A stretch of 64,000 nucleotides of DNA from Nemertoderma westbladi. Taxonomy: Eukaryota; Xenacoelomorpha; Nemertodermatida; Nemertodermatidae. A program made the translations under genes and the position numbers. The notes under the pieces are model-generated. The model made no database searches. It was given only the letters and a program-made list of their open reading frames with translations, and had not been told where the DNA came from. Numbering within the stretch: position 1 is the stretch's first letter; the number at the start of each line of letters is the position of its first letter. Positions 54,201 to 64,000 of the stretch are shown one piece after another. Location: NCBI GenBank assembly GCA_032718475.1, contig JAUCBJ010008794.1:62001-126000 (forward strand), read 5' to 3'.

Positions 54201-57200
54201 CCTGGTGGGAGTGGCTGTCCCTCCTTGATGCCTTTCTTTATACTTGGTGGGAGTGGCTGTCCCTCCTTGATGCCTTTCTTTATACCTGGTGGGAGTGGCT
54301 GTCCCTCCTTGATGCCTTTCTTTATACTTGGTGGGAGTGGCTGTCCCTCCTTGATGACTTCTTTATACCTGGTGGGAGTGGCTGTCCCTCCTTGATGACT
54401 TCTTTATACCTGGTGGGAGTGGCTGTCCCTCCTTGATGCCTTTCTTTATACCTGGTGGGAGTGGATGTGCCTCCTTGATGCCTTTCTTTATACCTGGTGG
54501 GGGTGGCTGTGCCTCCTTGATGCCTTTCTTTATACCTGGTGGGAGTGGCTGTCCCTCCTTGATGCCTTTCTTTATACTTGGTGGGAGTGGCTGTCCCTCC
54601 TTGATGACTTCTTTATACCTGGTGGGAGTGGCTGTCCCTCCTTGATGACTTCTTTATACCTGGTGGGAGTGGCTGTCCCTCCTTGATGCCTTTCTTTATA
54701 CCTGGTGGGGGTGGCTGTGCCTCCTTGATGCCTTTCTTTATACCTGGTGGGAGTGGCTGTCCTTCCTTGATGCCTTTCTTTATACCTGGTGGGGGTGGCT
54801 GTCCCTCCTTGATGCCTTTCTTTATACTTGGTGGGAGTGGCTGTCCTTCCTTGATGCCTTTCTTTATACCTGGTGGGAGTGGATGTGCCTCCTTGATGCC
54901 TTTCTTTATACCTGGTGGGGGTGGCTGTGCCTCATTGATGCCTTTCTTTATACCTGGTGGGGGTGGCTGTGCCTCATTGATGCCTTTCTTTATACCTGGT
55001 GGGAGTGGATGTGCCTCCTTGATGCCTTTCTTTATACCTGGTGGGGGTGGCTGTACCTCCTTGATGCCTTTCTTTATACCTGGTGGGAGTGGCTGTCCCT
55101 CCTTGATGCCTTTCTTTATACTTGGTGGGAGTGGCTGTCCCTCCTTGATGACTTCTTTATACCTGGTGGGAGTGGCTGTCCCTCCTTGATGACTTCTTTA
55201 TACCTGGTGGGAGTGGCTGTCCCTCCTTGATGCCTTTCTTTATACCTGGTGGGAGTGGCTGTCCCTCCTTGATGCCTTTCTTTATACCTGGTGGGAGTGG
55301 ATGTGCCTCCTTGATGCCTTTCTTTATACCTGGTGGGGGTGGCTGTGCCTCCTTGATGCCTTTCTTTATACCTGGTGGGAGTGGCTGTCCCTCCTTGATG
55401 CCTTTCTTTATACTTGGTGGGAGTGGCTGTCCCTCCTTGATGACTTCTTTATACCTGGTGGGAGTGGCTGTCCCTCCTTGATGACTTCTTTATACCTGGT
55501 GGGAGTGGCTGTCCCTCCTTGATGCCTTTCTTTATACCTGGTGGGAGTGGCTGTCCCTCCTTGATGCCTTTCTTTATACCTGGTGGGAGTGGATGTGCCT
55601 CCTTGATGCCTTTCTTTATACCTGGTGGGGGTGGCTGTGCCTCCTTGATGCCTTTCTTTATACCTGGTGGGAGTGGCTGTCCCTCCTTGATGCCTTTCTT
55701 TATACTTGGTGGGAGTGGATGTGCCTCCTTGATGCCTTTCTTTATACCTGGTGGGAGTGGCTGTGCCTCATTGATGCCTTTCTTTATACCTGGTGGGAGT
55801 GGCTGTGCCTCATTGATGCCTTTCTTTATACCTGGTGGGAGTGGCTGTCCCTCCTTGATGCCTTTCTTTATACTTGGTGGGAGTGGCTGTCCCTCCTTGA
55901 TGACTTCTTTATACCTGGTGGGAGTGGCTGTGCCTCATTGATGCCTTTCTTTATACCTGGTGGGGGTGGCTGTGCCTCCTTGATGCCTTTCTTTATACCT
56001 GGTGGGGGTGGCTGTGCCTCCTTGATGCCTTTCTTTATACCTGGTGGGGGTGGCTGTGCCTCATTGATGCCTTTCTTTATACCTGGTGGGAGTGGCTGTC
56101 CTTCCTTGATGCCTTTCTTTATACCTGGTGGGGGTGGCTGTGCCTCCTTGATGCCTTTCTTTATACCTGGTGGGGGTGGCTGTGCCTCCTTGATGCCTTT
56201 CTTTATACCTGGTGGGAGTGGCTGTCCCTCCTTGATGCCTTTCTTTATACCTGGTGGGAGTGGCTGTCCCTCCTTGATGCCTTTCTTTATACCTGGTGGG
56301 GGTGGCTGTGCCTCCTTGATGCCTTTCTTTATACCTGGTGGGAGTGGCTGTCCCTCCTTGATGCCTTTCTTTATACCTGGTGGGAGTGGCTGTCCCTCCT
56401 TGATGCCTTTCTTTATACCTGGTGGGATGGCTGTCCCTCCCTGGTGGGAGTGGCTGTCCCTCCTTGATGCCTTTCTTTATACCTGGTGGGAGTGGCTGTC
56501 CCTCCTTGATGCCTTTCTTTATACCTGGTGGGAGTGGCTGTCCTTCCTTGATGCCTTTCTTTATACCTGGTGGGGGTGGCTGTCCCTCCTTGATGCCTTT
56601 CTTTATACTTGGTGGGAGTGGCTGTCCTTCCTTGATGCCTTTCTTTATACCTGGTGGGGGTGGCTGTGCCTCCTTGATGCCTTTCTTTATACCTGGTGGG
56701 GGTGGCTGTGCCTCCTTGATGCCTTTCTTTATACCTGGTGGGAGTGGCTGTCCCTCCTTGATGCCTTTCTTTATACCTGGTGGGAGTGGCTGTCCCTCCT
56801 TGATGCCTTTCTTTATACCTGGTGGGGGTGGCTGTGCCTCCTTGATGCCTTTCTTTATACCTGGTGGGAGTGGCTGTCCCTCCTTGATGCCTTTCTTTAT
56901 ACCTGGTGGGAGTGGCTGTCCCTCCTTGATGCCTTTCTTTATACCTGGTGGGAGTGGCTGTCCCTCCTTGATGCCTTTCTTTATACCTGGTGGGAGTGGC
57001 TGTCCCTCCTTGATGCCTTTCTTTATACCTGGTGGGAGTGGCTGTCCTTCCTTGATGCCTTTCTTTATACCTGGTGGGGGTGGCTGTGCCTCCTTGATGC
57101 CTTTCTTTATACCCTTTCTTTATACTTGGTGGGAGTGGCTGTCCCTCCTTGATGCCTTTCTTTATACCTGGTGGGAGTGGCTGTCCCTCCTTGATGCCTT

Positions 57201-57660
57201 TCTTTATACCTGGTGGGAGTGGCTGTCCTTCCTTGATGCCTTTCTTTATACCTGGTGGGGGTGGCTGTCCCTCCTTGATGCCTTTCTTTATACCTGGTGG
57301 GGGTGGCTGTCCCTCCTTGATGCCTTTCTTTATACCTGGTGGGAGTGGCTGTCCCTCCTTGATGCCTTTCTTTATACCTGGTGGGAGTGGCTGTCCTTCC
57401 TTGATGCCTTTCTTTATACCTGGTGGGAGTGGCTGTCCCTCCTTGATGCCTTTCTTTATACCTGGTGGGGGTGGCTGTCCCTCCTTGATGCCTTTCTTTA
57501 TACCTGGTGGGAGTGGCTGTGCCTCCTTGATGCCTTTCTTTATACCTGGTGGGAGTGGCTGTCCCTCCTTGATGCCTTTCTTTATACCTGGTGGGAGTGG
57601 CTGTGCCTCATTGATGCCTTTCTTTATACCTGGTGGGAGTGGCTGTCCCTCCTTCATACC
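51270..57660. repeat. 6.4 kb minisatellite of 42- and 41-bp units, about 150 copies
   Basis: The main unit (42 bp) is TTGATGCCTTTCTTTATACC, then TGGTGGGAGTGGCTGTCCC and TCC. A 41-bp form has GATGACTTC in place of GATGCCTTTC. Variable sites are C/T (ACCTGG/ACTTGG), GGGAG/GGGGG, GTCCC/GTCCT/GTGCC and TCCTT/TCATT. Doublets or triplets of 41-bp units recur at 53.3, 53.6, 54.0, 54.4, 54.6, 55.2, 55.5 and 55.9 kb between runs of 42-bp units, which gives a higher-order pattern that stops after about 56 kb. Long open frames on both strands (PFFIPGGSGCPSLM, KEGQPLPPGIKKGI) arise because 42 is a multiple of 3. They are not genes. Confidence 0.97.
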
Positions 57661-58022
57661 TTGCCAGTCCTTTTCTTATCTACTTTCCGGTGTTCTTCGC
57701 TGGAATAATTTGGTTCAGCAAGAGCTGAGAAGGGATTGTTGCTAAGGCGACAAGTGGTGGGCTTACAATGAGTATTGAGCTTTGAATCCGTTAATGGGCC
57801 ACGAATTGTATGGCGAAGTGGAGGTCGCTGCCACTTGTAGTCATTTGAATAATTATCCTTATTGATATTGTTTTGAAAGTTCATGGCAAATGTGGAAGCA
57901 TGCTCGTATATGTTATATCCATTCATTCTGGATTTAGGTCCATTTAATTTGGGTTGAGATAATCTTCCTCTTGTAATGAGATTCTCATCAGTTGAATCAC
58001 CGGAACAATATGCACTATACAA
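57654..58022 (-). pseudogene. Hydrophilic ORF beside the minisatellite, possible ORF1 N-terminus
   Basis: A 122-codon frame (YSAYCSGDSTDENLITRG to KVDKKRTGKV) ends exactly where the minisatellite starts. It is rich in Asn, Ser, Lys and Arg and shows no domain I recognise. Its place just 5' of the ORF1-like part on the same strand, with only the minisatellite between them, suggests it is the N-terminal part of the same non-LTR element, split by array growth. This is an inference. Confidence 0.35.
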
Positions 58023-58111
58023 TATACCTCACATTAATAACTTTCTAATATCATCAAATCATATAAATGTACATTTGTGGAAACATTATCTATATTTCAA
58101 ATAAAACCAAC

Positions 58112-58544
58112 CTGAGAATCCCATGTCCCAAACTTCCTTGATGTTCATTGTGTAATTGTTTCTCTCGCTATTGATGTACCACATCTCCGACCATTTTGGC
58201 TCATTGATATAATACCTCGTCTGACTGCTGACCTCTCGTTTCTTTCTTTTAAGAACCTTCTGTTGCTGAACCCATGAGACTCTATGGTCTCGGCGCAGTC
58301 TTCGGTGCAGTGAGAGATGAGGAACAACCGACCTCTTGCGGGTCTTTCGGGAATTTATTAAATATATGTCGCTACCTTGAATCACCTCGTGCAACAACTG
58401 GAGTCCATGGTGATTGGCAGTTGCGTGGGCGTGGTCTTTGCCGGCGGGGATGTGAACTAGCCATTGTTGATTGTAAACATTAGCCGATAAAATAATTTGT
58501 AGACAAGCCAAAAGTAACACCACCAACGTCCCTTGTGTTGCCAT
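58112..58544 (-). CDS. Furin-like proprotein convertase, exon 1 (signal peptide, prodomain)
   Basis: I chose the ATG at 58544 because it begins a clear signal peptide (MATQGTLVVLLLACLQIILS). An in-frame ATG ten codons upstream would weaken it. The prodomain (NVYNQQWLVHIPAG to ~residue 103) ends in KRKKR, a dibasic furin-type self-cleavage site. A possible secondary site, RKTRKR, lies at residues 66-71. The start of the catalytic domain follows (PKWSEMWYIN, TMNIKEVWDMGFSG). The exon ends TCAG at 58112 before GTTGGT, phase 1, matching exon 2. The spliced gene would encode about 710 residues if the frameshift in exon 2 is discounted. Confidence 0.87.
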
Positions 58545-58574
58545 GTATGTAATAAGTAACTGCCAGAAAATCAA

Positions 58575-59040
58575 TATTATTGGTTAAAATGTATTTGTCC
58601 AATTGTTCTAAAACATGCTACAGTATATATACAGTAGCTATTATTTTTATTGGCAAAAATGTAAGATAAATGTAAATGTAAGATATACCGGTAATTTAAT
58701 TCTCAATTATACAATTGCCTAGAATAATTTATGAGTCATGGTGTAGCTAGTAATTTTTATTTGATAGTCAAAGTAGCTAGTAATTATTCACTAGCTAGTT
58801 TTTTTATACAAAATATAGGCAGAAGTCAAAATATAGTTTTTACTTATTTTTCTTATTTAGGCCTATTTTACTTATTACTAGATTTATTTATCTTCTTATT
58901 AGTCATTTCGAGAATATATTGATGATATGGAAATTGTATAAATAAAAGGGGCACTACAAAATTTCTTTTGTAATTTTAAGATCACTAGCTACCTTTAAAA
59001 AAACTAGCTACCATAATAAAAAATAATAGCTAACCTCTCT
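58575..59040. other. Upstream region of the convertase gene
   Basis: The 5' flank of the minus-strand gene, AT-rich with 'tagctagtaa' repeats. I cannot identify a TATA box or transcription start with confidence. Confidence 0.3.
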
Positions 59041-59054
59041 CAGAAGGTCGACAT

Positions 59055-60850
59055 AATTTATGTTCTAGAACAAAAAACCTTCTTGATAATATCCATTAGC
59101 ATGGTCCAAAATATCATTTTGTAATTTTAAGATCACAAGCTAGGTACTACCTTTAAAAACACTAGCTACCTTAATAAAAAATAATAGGTAACCTCTCTCA
59201 GATGGTGAAATTTATGTTCTAGAACGAAAAACGGTACTAGTGTGTTATAGGTACACCCCCCCCCCCCCCTCAAATGTTTTTAACTAGCTAGTTTTTGCTA
59301 TTTCTTTTTATGAAATGTTCTAGAACATGATATACATTTGAAAAAAAATAATATAATGTTCTAGAACAAATATTTTTTATTCTAGAACAAATTTTAAAAA
59401 AGCTTACACATTTTATTTTTTGTTAGTTATGTTTTATTTGATGTCAAGGAAATTGAATTTTCTAGAATATTCGAATTTCTACAGCTAAGATTTGACTTTC
59501 GCCCAACAACTAGCTGAGTTTCGTTGGAAGCTTCTACACAAAGAAAACCCATTTCATGTTAATTTTTTAATTTTAATTAGCTATTAAAAAAATACTAGCT
59601 ACCCCCCCCCCCCCCAAACCCATCTTGCCAGCAACGATTAAAAATTATATGAAACAAATTCTAAATAAAATAAAATAAAAATTTTTATATTTTATGAACT
59701 GTTCTAGAACAAAAACTATTTGTTCTAGAACTTTTTTTTCTAGTTCTAAATAGCTACCATGTTCTAGAATATTATTAAAAAATATAAATAGTACATTACA
59801 TTTTTTAATTTTTTTATAAATTGTTCTAGAACAAAAAATATTTTTTCTAGAACATATACTATATATATTTTAATAGCGAACAAGTTCTAGAACATGTTTA
59901 TAAAAAGAAATAGCAAAAACTAGCTCGTAAAAAAAATTTGAGGGGGGGGGGGGGGTGTACCCTATAACACACTAGTGCCCGAAAAACATCATGATAATAT
60001 CCAATAACATGGTAAAAAATTGATCAAAAATAGGTACGGTACCAATAATTTGGTTTTGTAATTTTAAAAACAGTAGCTACCATAAAAAACAATAACTAAC
60101 GTCTAACAGAAGATGACATTAATGTTTTAAAACAAAAATCCTCAAGATAATAGCCATTAACATTGTCAAATAAATGGTGAAAAAGTGGGTACCCATAACA
60201 TAGTAGTGCCCTAGAACATATTGTTTATTCAATACTTTTTTTATAAATTTTGTTCTAGAACAAATAATTGTTGTTCTAGAATATGTTCTATTAAATAATT
60301 CGGTTTTTGGTTATTATCAAAGCTAGTTTTTCTTACTTGTTTTTTTAAATGTTCTCGAACATATCGTATTAATTTCTGTAAAAAGTAATGTTCTAGAACA
60401 AATATTGTTTGTTCTAGAATTTTTTAATATAAATTGTTTTTTTGTGGTGTTCTTTTATTTGATTAGTATTAAAAACAATTACTAAGAACTACAAATTTTC
60501 ATTGTAACTAGTGATTTTTATTAAATATGTGATACAAAGATAACATACTGTACAAAATACATTAACAAATTAGCTAGTTTTTTGTTCTAGAAAAAAAAAT
60601 ATTTGTTCTAGAACAACAATATTAAATCAATAGATCATATGTTCTAGAACATTTTTAAGAAAAAAAAGTAACAAAAACTAGATAGCATAAAAAATTTGGC
60701 GGGGGGGGGGGGGGCAGAACAAAAAATATATGTTCTGGAACATCATTTTTTTTTAATAAATAGGCCTAGCTAACATGTTCTAGAACACTTCAAACAAAAG
60801 TAGCAAAAACTAGCTAGTATAAAAAATTTGGAGGTGGTGTACGGCTGCAA
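59055..60850. repeat. Cluster of about twenty TGTTCTAGAACA palindromes with poly-C/G tracts
   Basis: The 10-12 bp palindrome (T)GTTCTAGAAC(A) or a one-base variant occurs near 59061, 59216, 59316, 59357, 59380, 59701, 59721, 59761, 59823, 59846, 59884, 60251, 60272, 60390, 60411, 60584, 60604, 60641, 60731 and 60775. Its core TTCnnGAA is a heat-shock-element-like inverted pair. Poly-C or poly-G runs of 13 or more lie at about 59255, 59600, 59942 and 60702. CTAGCTAGTTTTTGCTATTTC blocks recur in both orientations. There is no coding sequence. Confidence 0.85.
59232..59990. repeat. Inverted repeat, ~95 bp arms
   Basis: The left arm (59232-59325: CTAGTGTGTTATAGGTACACC, poly-C, then CTAGTTTTTGCTATTTC and GTTCTAGAAC) is mirrored on the opposite strand at about 59888-59990. 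The ~560 bp spacer contains more of the same palindromes. The arms could be the ends of a foldback or TIR element. Confidence 0.8.
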
Positions 60851-60984
60851 TAGTAGTACCCGTTCTGAAATTTCACCTTCACTAACACTGTATAACTAAT
60901 TAATAGTAGCTACAGTAGTATTATTTAATTACACAATGGTGCTGAATTGACATCAAATTTGCGATAACTTTATTACTTCTAATT

Positions 60985-61175
60985 CAAAAGGCCACACAAC
61001 TGTACAGTTGCCCTTGCCACCCGGACAATAGCCCTACGCTACAGTTAACACCCAGACAACAGCCCTGCGGTACAGTTTCCACCCGGACAATAACCCTACG
61101 GTACCCGGACATAACCCCGCGGTACAGTTTCCACCCGGACAGTAGCCCCCAAACAATAGCCCCCCCCCCCCCCCC
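60985..61175. repeat. Degenerate ~30 bp repeats ending in poly-C
   Basis: About five units of CACCCGGACAATAGCCCTA with CGGTACAGTTTCC, of variable length, ending in a poly-C run at about 61158-61175. A related piece in the opposite orientation occurs at about 61550-61595 (GGGGGCTATTGT). Confidence 0.75.
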
Positions 61176-62275
61176 CATACAAACTTAAAAGGATTAAACG
61201 CTTAGCGAAATAGTAACAATAATTAATATCTAGAATATGGTCAAAAAACTTATAGAATTATATTGCTTTACCTTTACGTCTAAAACTGTATAGCAAAAAT
61301 TTAGTTCCAGAAAATAAAATAAATTCCAGAAAACTAATTCGATAGAAATAAATATAAATAGAAACATATCCTTTGTGAATTGGAAATAAGCTCAATGTAG
61401 ATAGGCCTACAACAATAATATATAATATTCGTACATTTGACCTAATGTTAATTAATGCAATTAGAAAACAAAGAAAAAAACAAAAGTGTGAGAAAAATAA
61501 TAAATAAAAGAACATGTCAACTTTATGTGTTAGTACTGATCAAACCTTGTTTGGGGGGCTAATGTCCAGGGCACCACCGGGGGCTATTGTTTAGGTAATC
61601 CGCGCGCTCGGTAATAAAGCTCCTCTGGTGTTTCATACCAAAGGTCGCCGTTCACAGAGGCCGCTCGCCGCGGCCGCCCGCCGCTGCCGCTCGCCGCTCC
61701 TGTGGTGTATCATGGCCTTAAGAATAACGTGCCACTGTACTCTACGGTAAATAATCTCACACCCTACAATCGCTATCATCCGTGGATAATATTCCATTAC
61801 AAACGGTTTAAAATAATATTGATTGATAATTATATTATTATTTAATTAGTTGTCAAGGAAGTTAAGTAAAAACTCTTACCGGTAGATATGCAACGCCCAA
61901 AGGATGTCAAAATTCAACAAGCAACTGGACATAGACGGTTGCATGCAATCAGTGATCAGCTGACGGCAGTCAGCTGACCGGTGGTTTCGCCTTGCCTTAC
62001 GAAGGAAGGCATTCTCAGGAGCCGCCAAGCCAAGAGAGGACATTTAGAGTGTGAAGTCCCAAAAGGATAAGGAACGGGCAATGAAACGAAGATATAGATA
62101 TGTCACCAGTAACTATCCACTGGGAAGCAGCACCACAAACTTGCGCCAATCACGTTTCTGCTTGTTGATACTGGACTGCTGCGTGAGAATATAATACATT
62201 TCAAGCTTTTGCAGAATAGGCAACAGGGGTGCCGTGCAATTACTTCGAAATGTTTTTAAATCTTAAATAGTTCAG
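61176..62275. other. Non-coding stretch with a GC-rich patch
   Basis: No gene is seen. At 61600-61720 a GC-rich segment with repeated CCGCTCGCCGC is framed by similar GGTGTTTCAT / GGTGTATCAT sequences. The rest is AT-rich. Confidence 0.4.
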
Positions 62276-62279
62276 TTCA

Positions 62280-63075
62280 GTAAGTCAGCCAACATGTATT
62301 GGGCTCACCGAGGTGTGTCATGATGTGGTTGTGCACAATCTGTGTTGCCTTGTTCACTACCATCTCTAGCAATCCCATCCTGTTGCTGTCAAACGCGTTC
62401 AAACAAGTGTTGGATAGTGTGTCCAATATATTCCCCCTTACAATAGGGACAAGAGAATGAATAAACAACGTTTGAAGCAAGAATATCTGGGACAGGGTGT
62501 TTCAGAGGAGCGACTGGCGTAGTTGGATGTTGTGAAAACAAACCGAACTGGCCGTGTGCACGACGTTGGTATGAGACACGCAACCTTCGCACAAACAGAT
62601 CGGTTGCCCGACCTCGGTACTAAAACTTACATATGATGGGCCTGGAATCGTCAGCAGTTACAAAATCCACCGGGTCATTGACCTCGGGGGGAACAACCGC
62701 TGGTACTCCTGCTCGCACGCCCCTTAGCGGCTTTAACAGCAGTGAGCTCGTTTTGGATCATCGCATCATTATATTGGTAATTGCCAAGAATTGGTTTAGC
62801 TTCCCCAATAGCGGTGTGGAGTTGGGAACAATCCCCACCCTTCATTACTGACGTTAAAAATACGATGGAACATACCACGAACTACAATACGTTTGTATGA
62901 CTCAGGGGCACACGCAGTAGCGTTAAGGACGAGCCCAGTATCTGTAGGCTTGCGGTACCACATTGCCGAAAGTGCGTAACTCAAACGTGTCACACTCACA
63001 ACCAAATCAAAAAAGGGCAACCGGCTCTGTTCCGGTTCCGCCATTTCAAGAGTAGACTTAAGATTGGGATGAGGT
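62280..63075 (-). pseudogene. Penelope-like element fragment: RT end and GIY-YIG domain
   Basis: On the minus strand from about 63075, HPNLKSTLEMAEPEQSRLPFFDL and AMWYRKPTDTGLVLN match the end of Penelope-type RT (LPFLD, YRKPTDT). SYKRIVVRGMFHRIF follows. After frame changes, the frame from 62592 has PDILASNVVYSFSCPYC and KGEYIGHT, the core of the GIY-YIG nuclease that Penelope-like elements carry at their C-terminus. At least two frameshifts are present, and the nuclease end is split (HNHIMTHLG in another frame). It is an old, inactive copy. Confidence 0.75.
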
Positions 63076-63079
63076 CTCT

Positions 63080-63290
63080 CACCTCTCTCAACTTATCAGT
63101 GGGGTCGTTATCACCAAGACCAAACACACCTCTCACTAAGTTTGGTGCCAGTAGTGATCTGCACACATAAAGATGTTGGCGAGTATGGGCCCCACAATGG
63201 GGACACCATGGTGATACGAATGAATAAGGTAATAAGTTCAAATACCGCAATGCCGGTATGAGACAAAAATACGCAACCAATAGCTTTAAA
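63080..63290 (-). pseudogene. Retroelement C-terminal fragment with a CCHC-like cluster
   Basis: The frame (LPYSFVSPWCPHCGAHTRQHLYVC then LAPNLVRGVF) has the CxxC...H....C pattern seen after the RNase H domain in some non-LTR elements. It lies just upstream of the Penelope-like fragment in another frame. I cannot assign it further. Confidence 0.4.
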
Positions 63291-64000
63291 ATAATTTTTC
63301 ATATTGCACTTTCATGGAGAAATTCAATATGATATGAAATAATAATTAATAATAATATTTATGATTTATCAATAATATTTATGAGATATTCATAAAGCTA
63401 AGAAATAAATATCGCCTTGTATAAGGTGTATGGCCAGCAATATATTATTACCTTAAATTAATTAATCAATTACCTATTTTACAATAATTAGCCTAAATGA
63501 CAAAGTATGTCGCCGTAAATGGATTAAATTATGCGTAATAACATGAAGTAGTTCGTTTAAAGGGTAATTCGACTTAACCAAGTAGTACAAAGTACTGTAT
63601 CGTATTGGCAGGTATATATAGGCCTAACTGTACCGGTAGTTTATGGGACCAAATTAATGATACCCCGCCAAGTATAGAAGAAACAAAAAGGCCATTTTAT
63701 TGACCAAGATAATATTATAGTGGTGATTATTTTACAGTATCCTTAAGTATACACTGACATATGTTGCCAATCATTAGCCTTATTTTATATACAAGCCTTC
63801 TTTATTATTTGATTTATTTAATCCTTACTGTCCACTATAGTATACAAACACACAGTTAGTAGTATAAATATACTACAGGATACAAACTACCTATACAGTA
63901 AACAATTAAAGACATTATGGAAAACACTCACAATAAACGGTAATATATAAACACTTGGTGTAGATCTTTTTAAACGGTTGCCTGGTTACTCTGGTTGGGT
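63291..64000. other. AT-rich non-coding end of window
   Basis: No gene is seen. AATAATATTTATGA repeats lie at about 63335-63385, and ACCGGTA and AGGCCTA motifs occur near 63620. Confidence 0.4.

Larger units (their letters stand above)
46241..58111 (-). other. Single ~11.9 kb intron of the convertase gene
   Basis: The intron starts GTTGGTTTTA on the minus strand (58111) and ends CCTGCAG (46241). It contains, from 5' to 3' of the gene, a short ORF1-like piece, the 42/41-bp minisatellite, the non-LTR element with its MITE, the 28-bp repeats and about 1.4 kb of unassigned AT-rich DNA (46241-47660) with a poly(G) run at 46423-46442. Confidence 0.8.

Noticed and set aside
51257-57745. Long open frames on both strands (up to 519 codons) coding PFFIPGGSGCPSL or KEGQPLPPGIKKG repeats
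   Set aside because: They exist only because the 42-bp unit is stop-free and a multiple of three. Frames switch at every 41-bp unit, and the array lies in an intron.
59055-60850. Bacterial-type LexA or other operator cluster
   Set aside because: The palindrome density is in AT-rich animal intergenic DNA without nearby operons; a repeat-derived or HSE-like origin fits better.

Overview
This 64 kb window comes from a metazoan (invertebrate-like) nuclear genome. The evidence is a spliced furin-type proprotein convertase gene with matched GT/AG sites, a phase-correct ~11.9 kb intron, and a retroelement mix typical of animals: BEL/Pao LTR elements, CR1/L2-like and RTE-like non-LTR elements, a Penelope-like element, a tRNA-derived SINE and a Harbinger-type MITE. 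I see no operons, Shine-Dalgarno sites or CRISPR. The sequence is AT-rich outside a few GC-rich inserts, and the palindromes ACCGGT and AGGCCT recur throughout. I cannot name the species.

Layout. 0-4.4 kb: an exon of a secreted Ig-like protein gene (minus strand) and a second, damaged copy of the same exon truncated beside a broken non-LTR reverse transcriptase. 4.4-15.3 kb: element A, a large LTR element (plus strand) with a 1,225 bp 5' LTR, a long leader, an intact 1,473-codon Gag-protease ORF, a repeat-bearing spacer, a decayed ORF2 and a truncated 3' LTR. 15.3-18.3 kb: a perfect hairpin, an RTE-like fragment, a 22-bp minisatellite and AT repeats. 18.3-30.9 kb: element B (3' end only) and element C (nearly full internal region plus LTR), both inverted relative to A, with a SINE and another RT fragment between them. 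31-34.5 kb: a dead CR1-like element carrying a 2A-like motif. 35.2-38.9 kb: element D, an open 781-codon ORF2 plus a 1,243 bp LTR. 38.9-43.8 kb: a 40-bp minisatellite, then a poly(A)-tailed GC-rich reverse-transcriptase element whose palm domain is split by about 49 in-frame 21-bp repeats. 44.5-58.5 kb: the furin-like gene; its single intron holds a non-LTR element interrupted by a MITE and a 6.4 kb 42/41-bp minisatellite. 58.6-64 kb: a cluster of TTCTAGAA palindromes, poly-C/G tracts and decayed Penelope-like sequence.

How it fits together. The main theme is one LTR family in four copies (A-D). The LTRs share TGTAAAAGCTTTTG...GCGCGAACA termini and a CCAAT box. Copies A and C both encode Gag and protease fused directly to a stub from past the RNase H region, with no reverse transcriptase core. 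All four keep sequence from a second ORF with a basic C-terminus, and in D this ORF carries zinc knuckles. This looks like a non-autonomous BEL/Pao lineage that moves with borrowed RT/integrase and keeps an unfamiliar second protein. The second theme is tandem-repeat growth in and beside retroelement coding sequence: the 21-bp array inside an RT, a 28-bp array built from RT motif B, the 22-, 40- and 42-bp arrays, and 27-bp repeats in Gag. The only host gene that looks close to complete is the furin-like convertase. Its active-site residues are visible, but a one-base frameshift lies just after the catalytic Asp.
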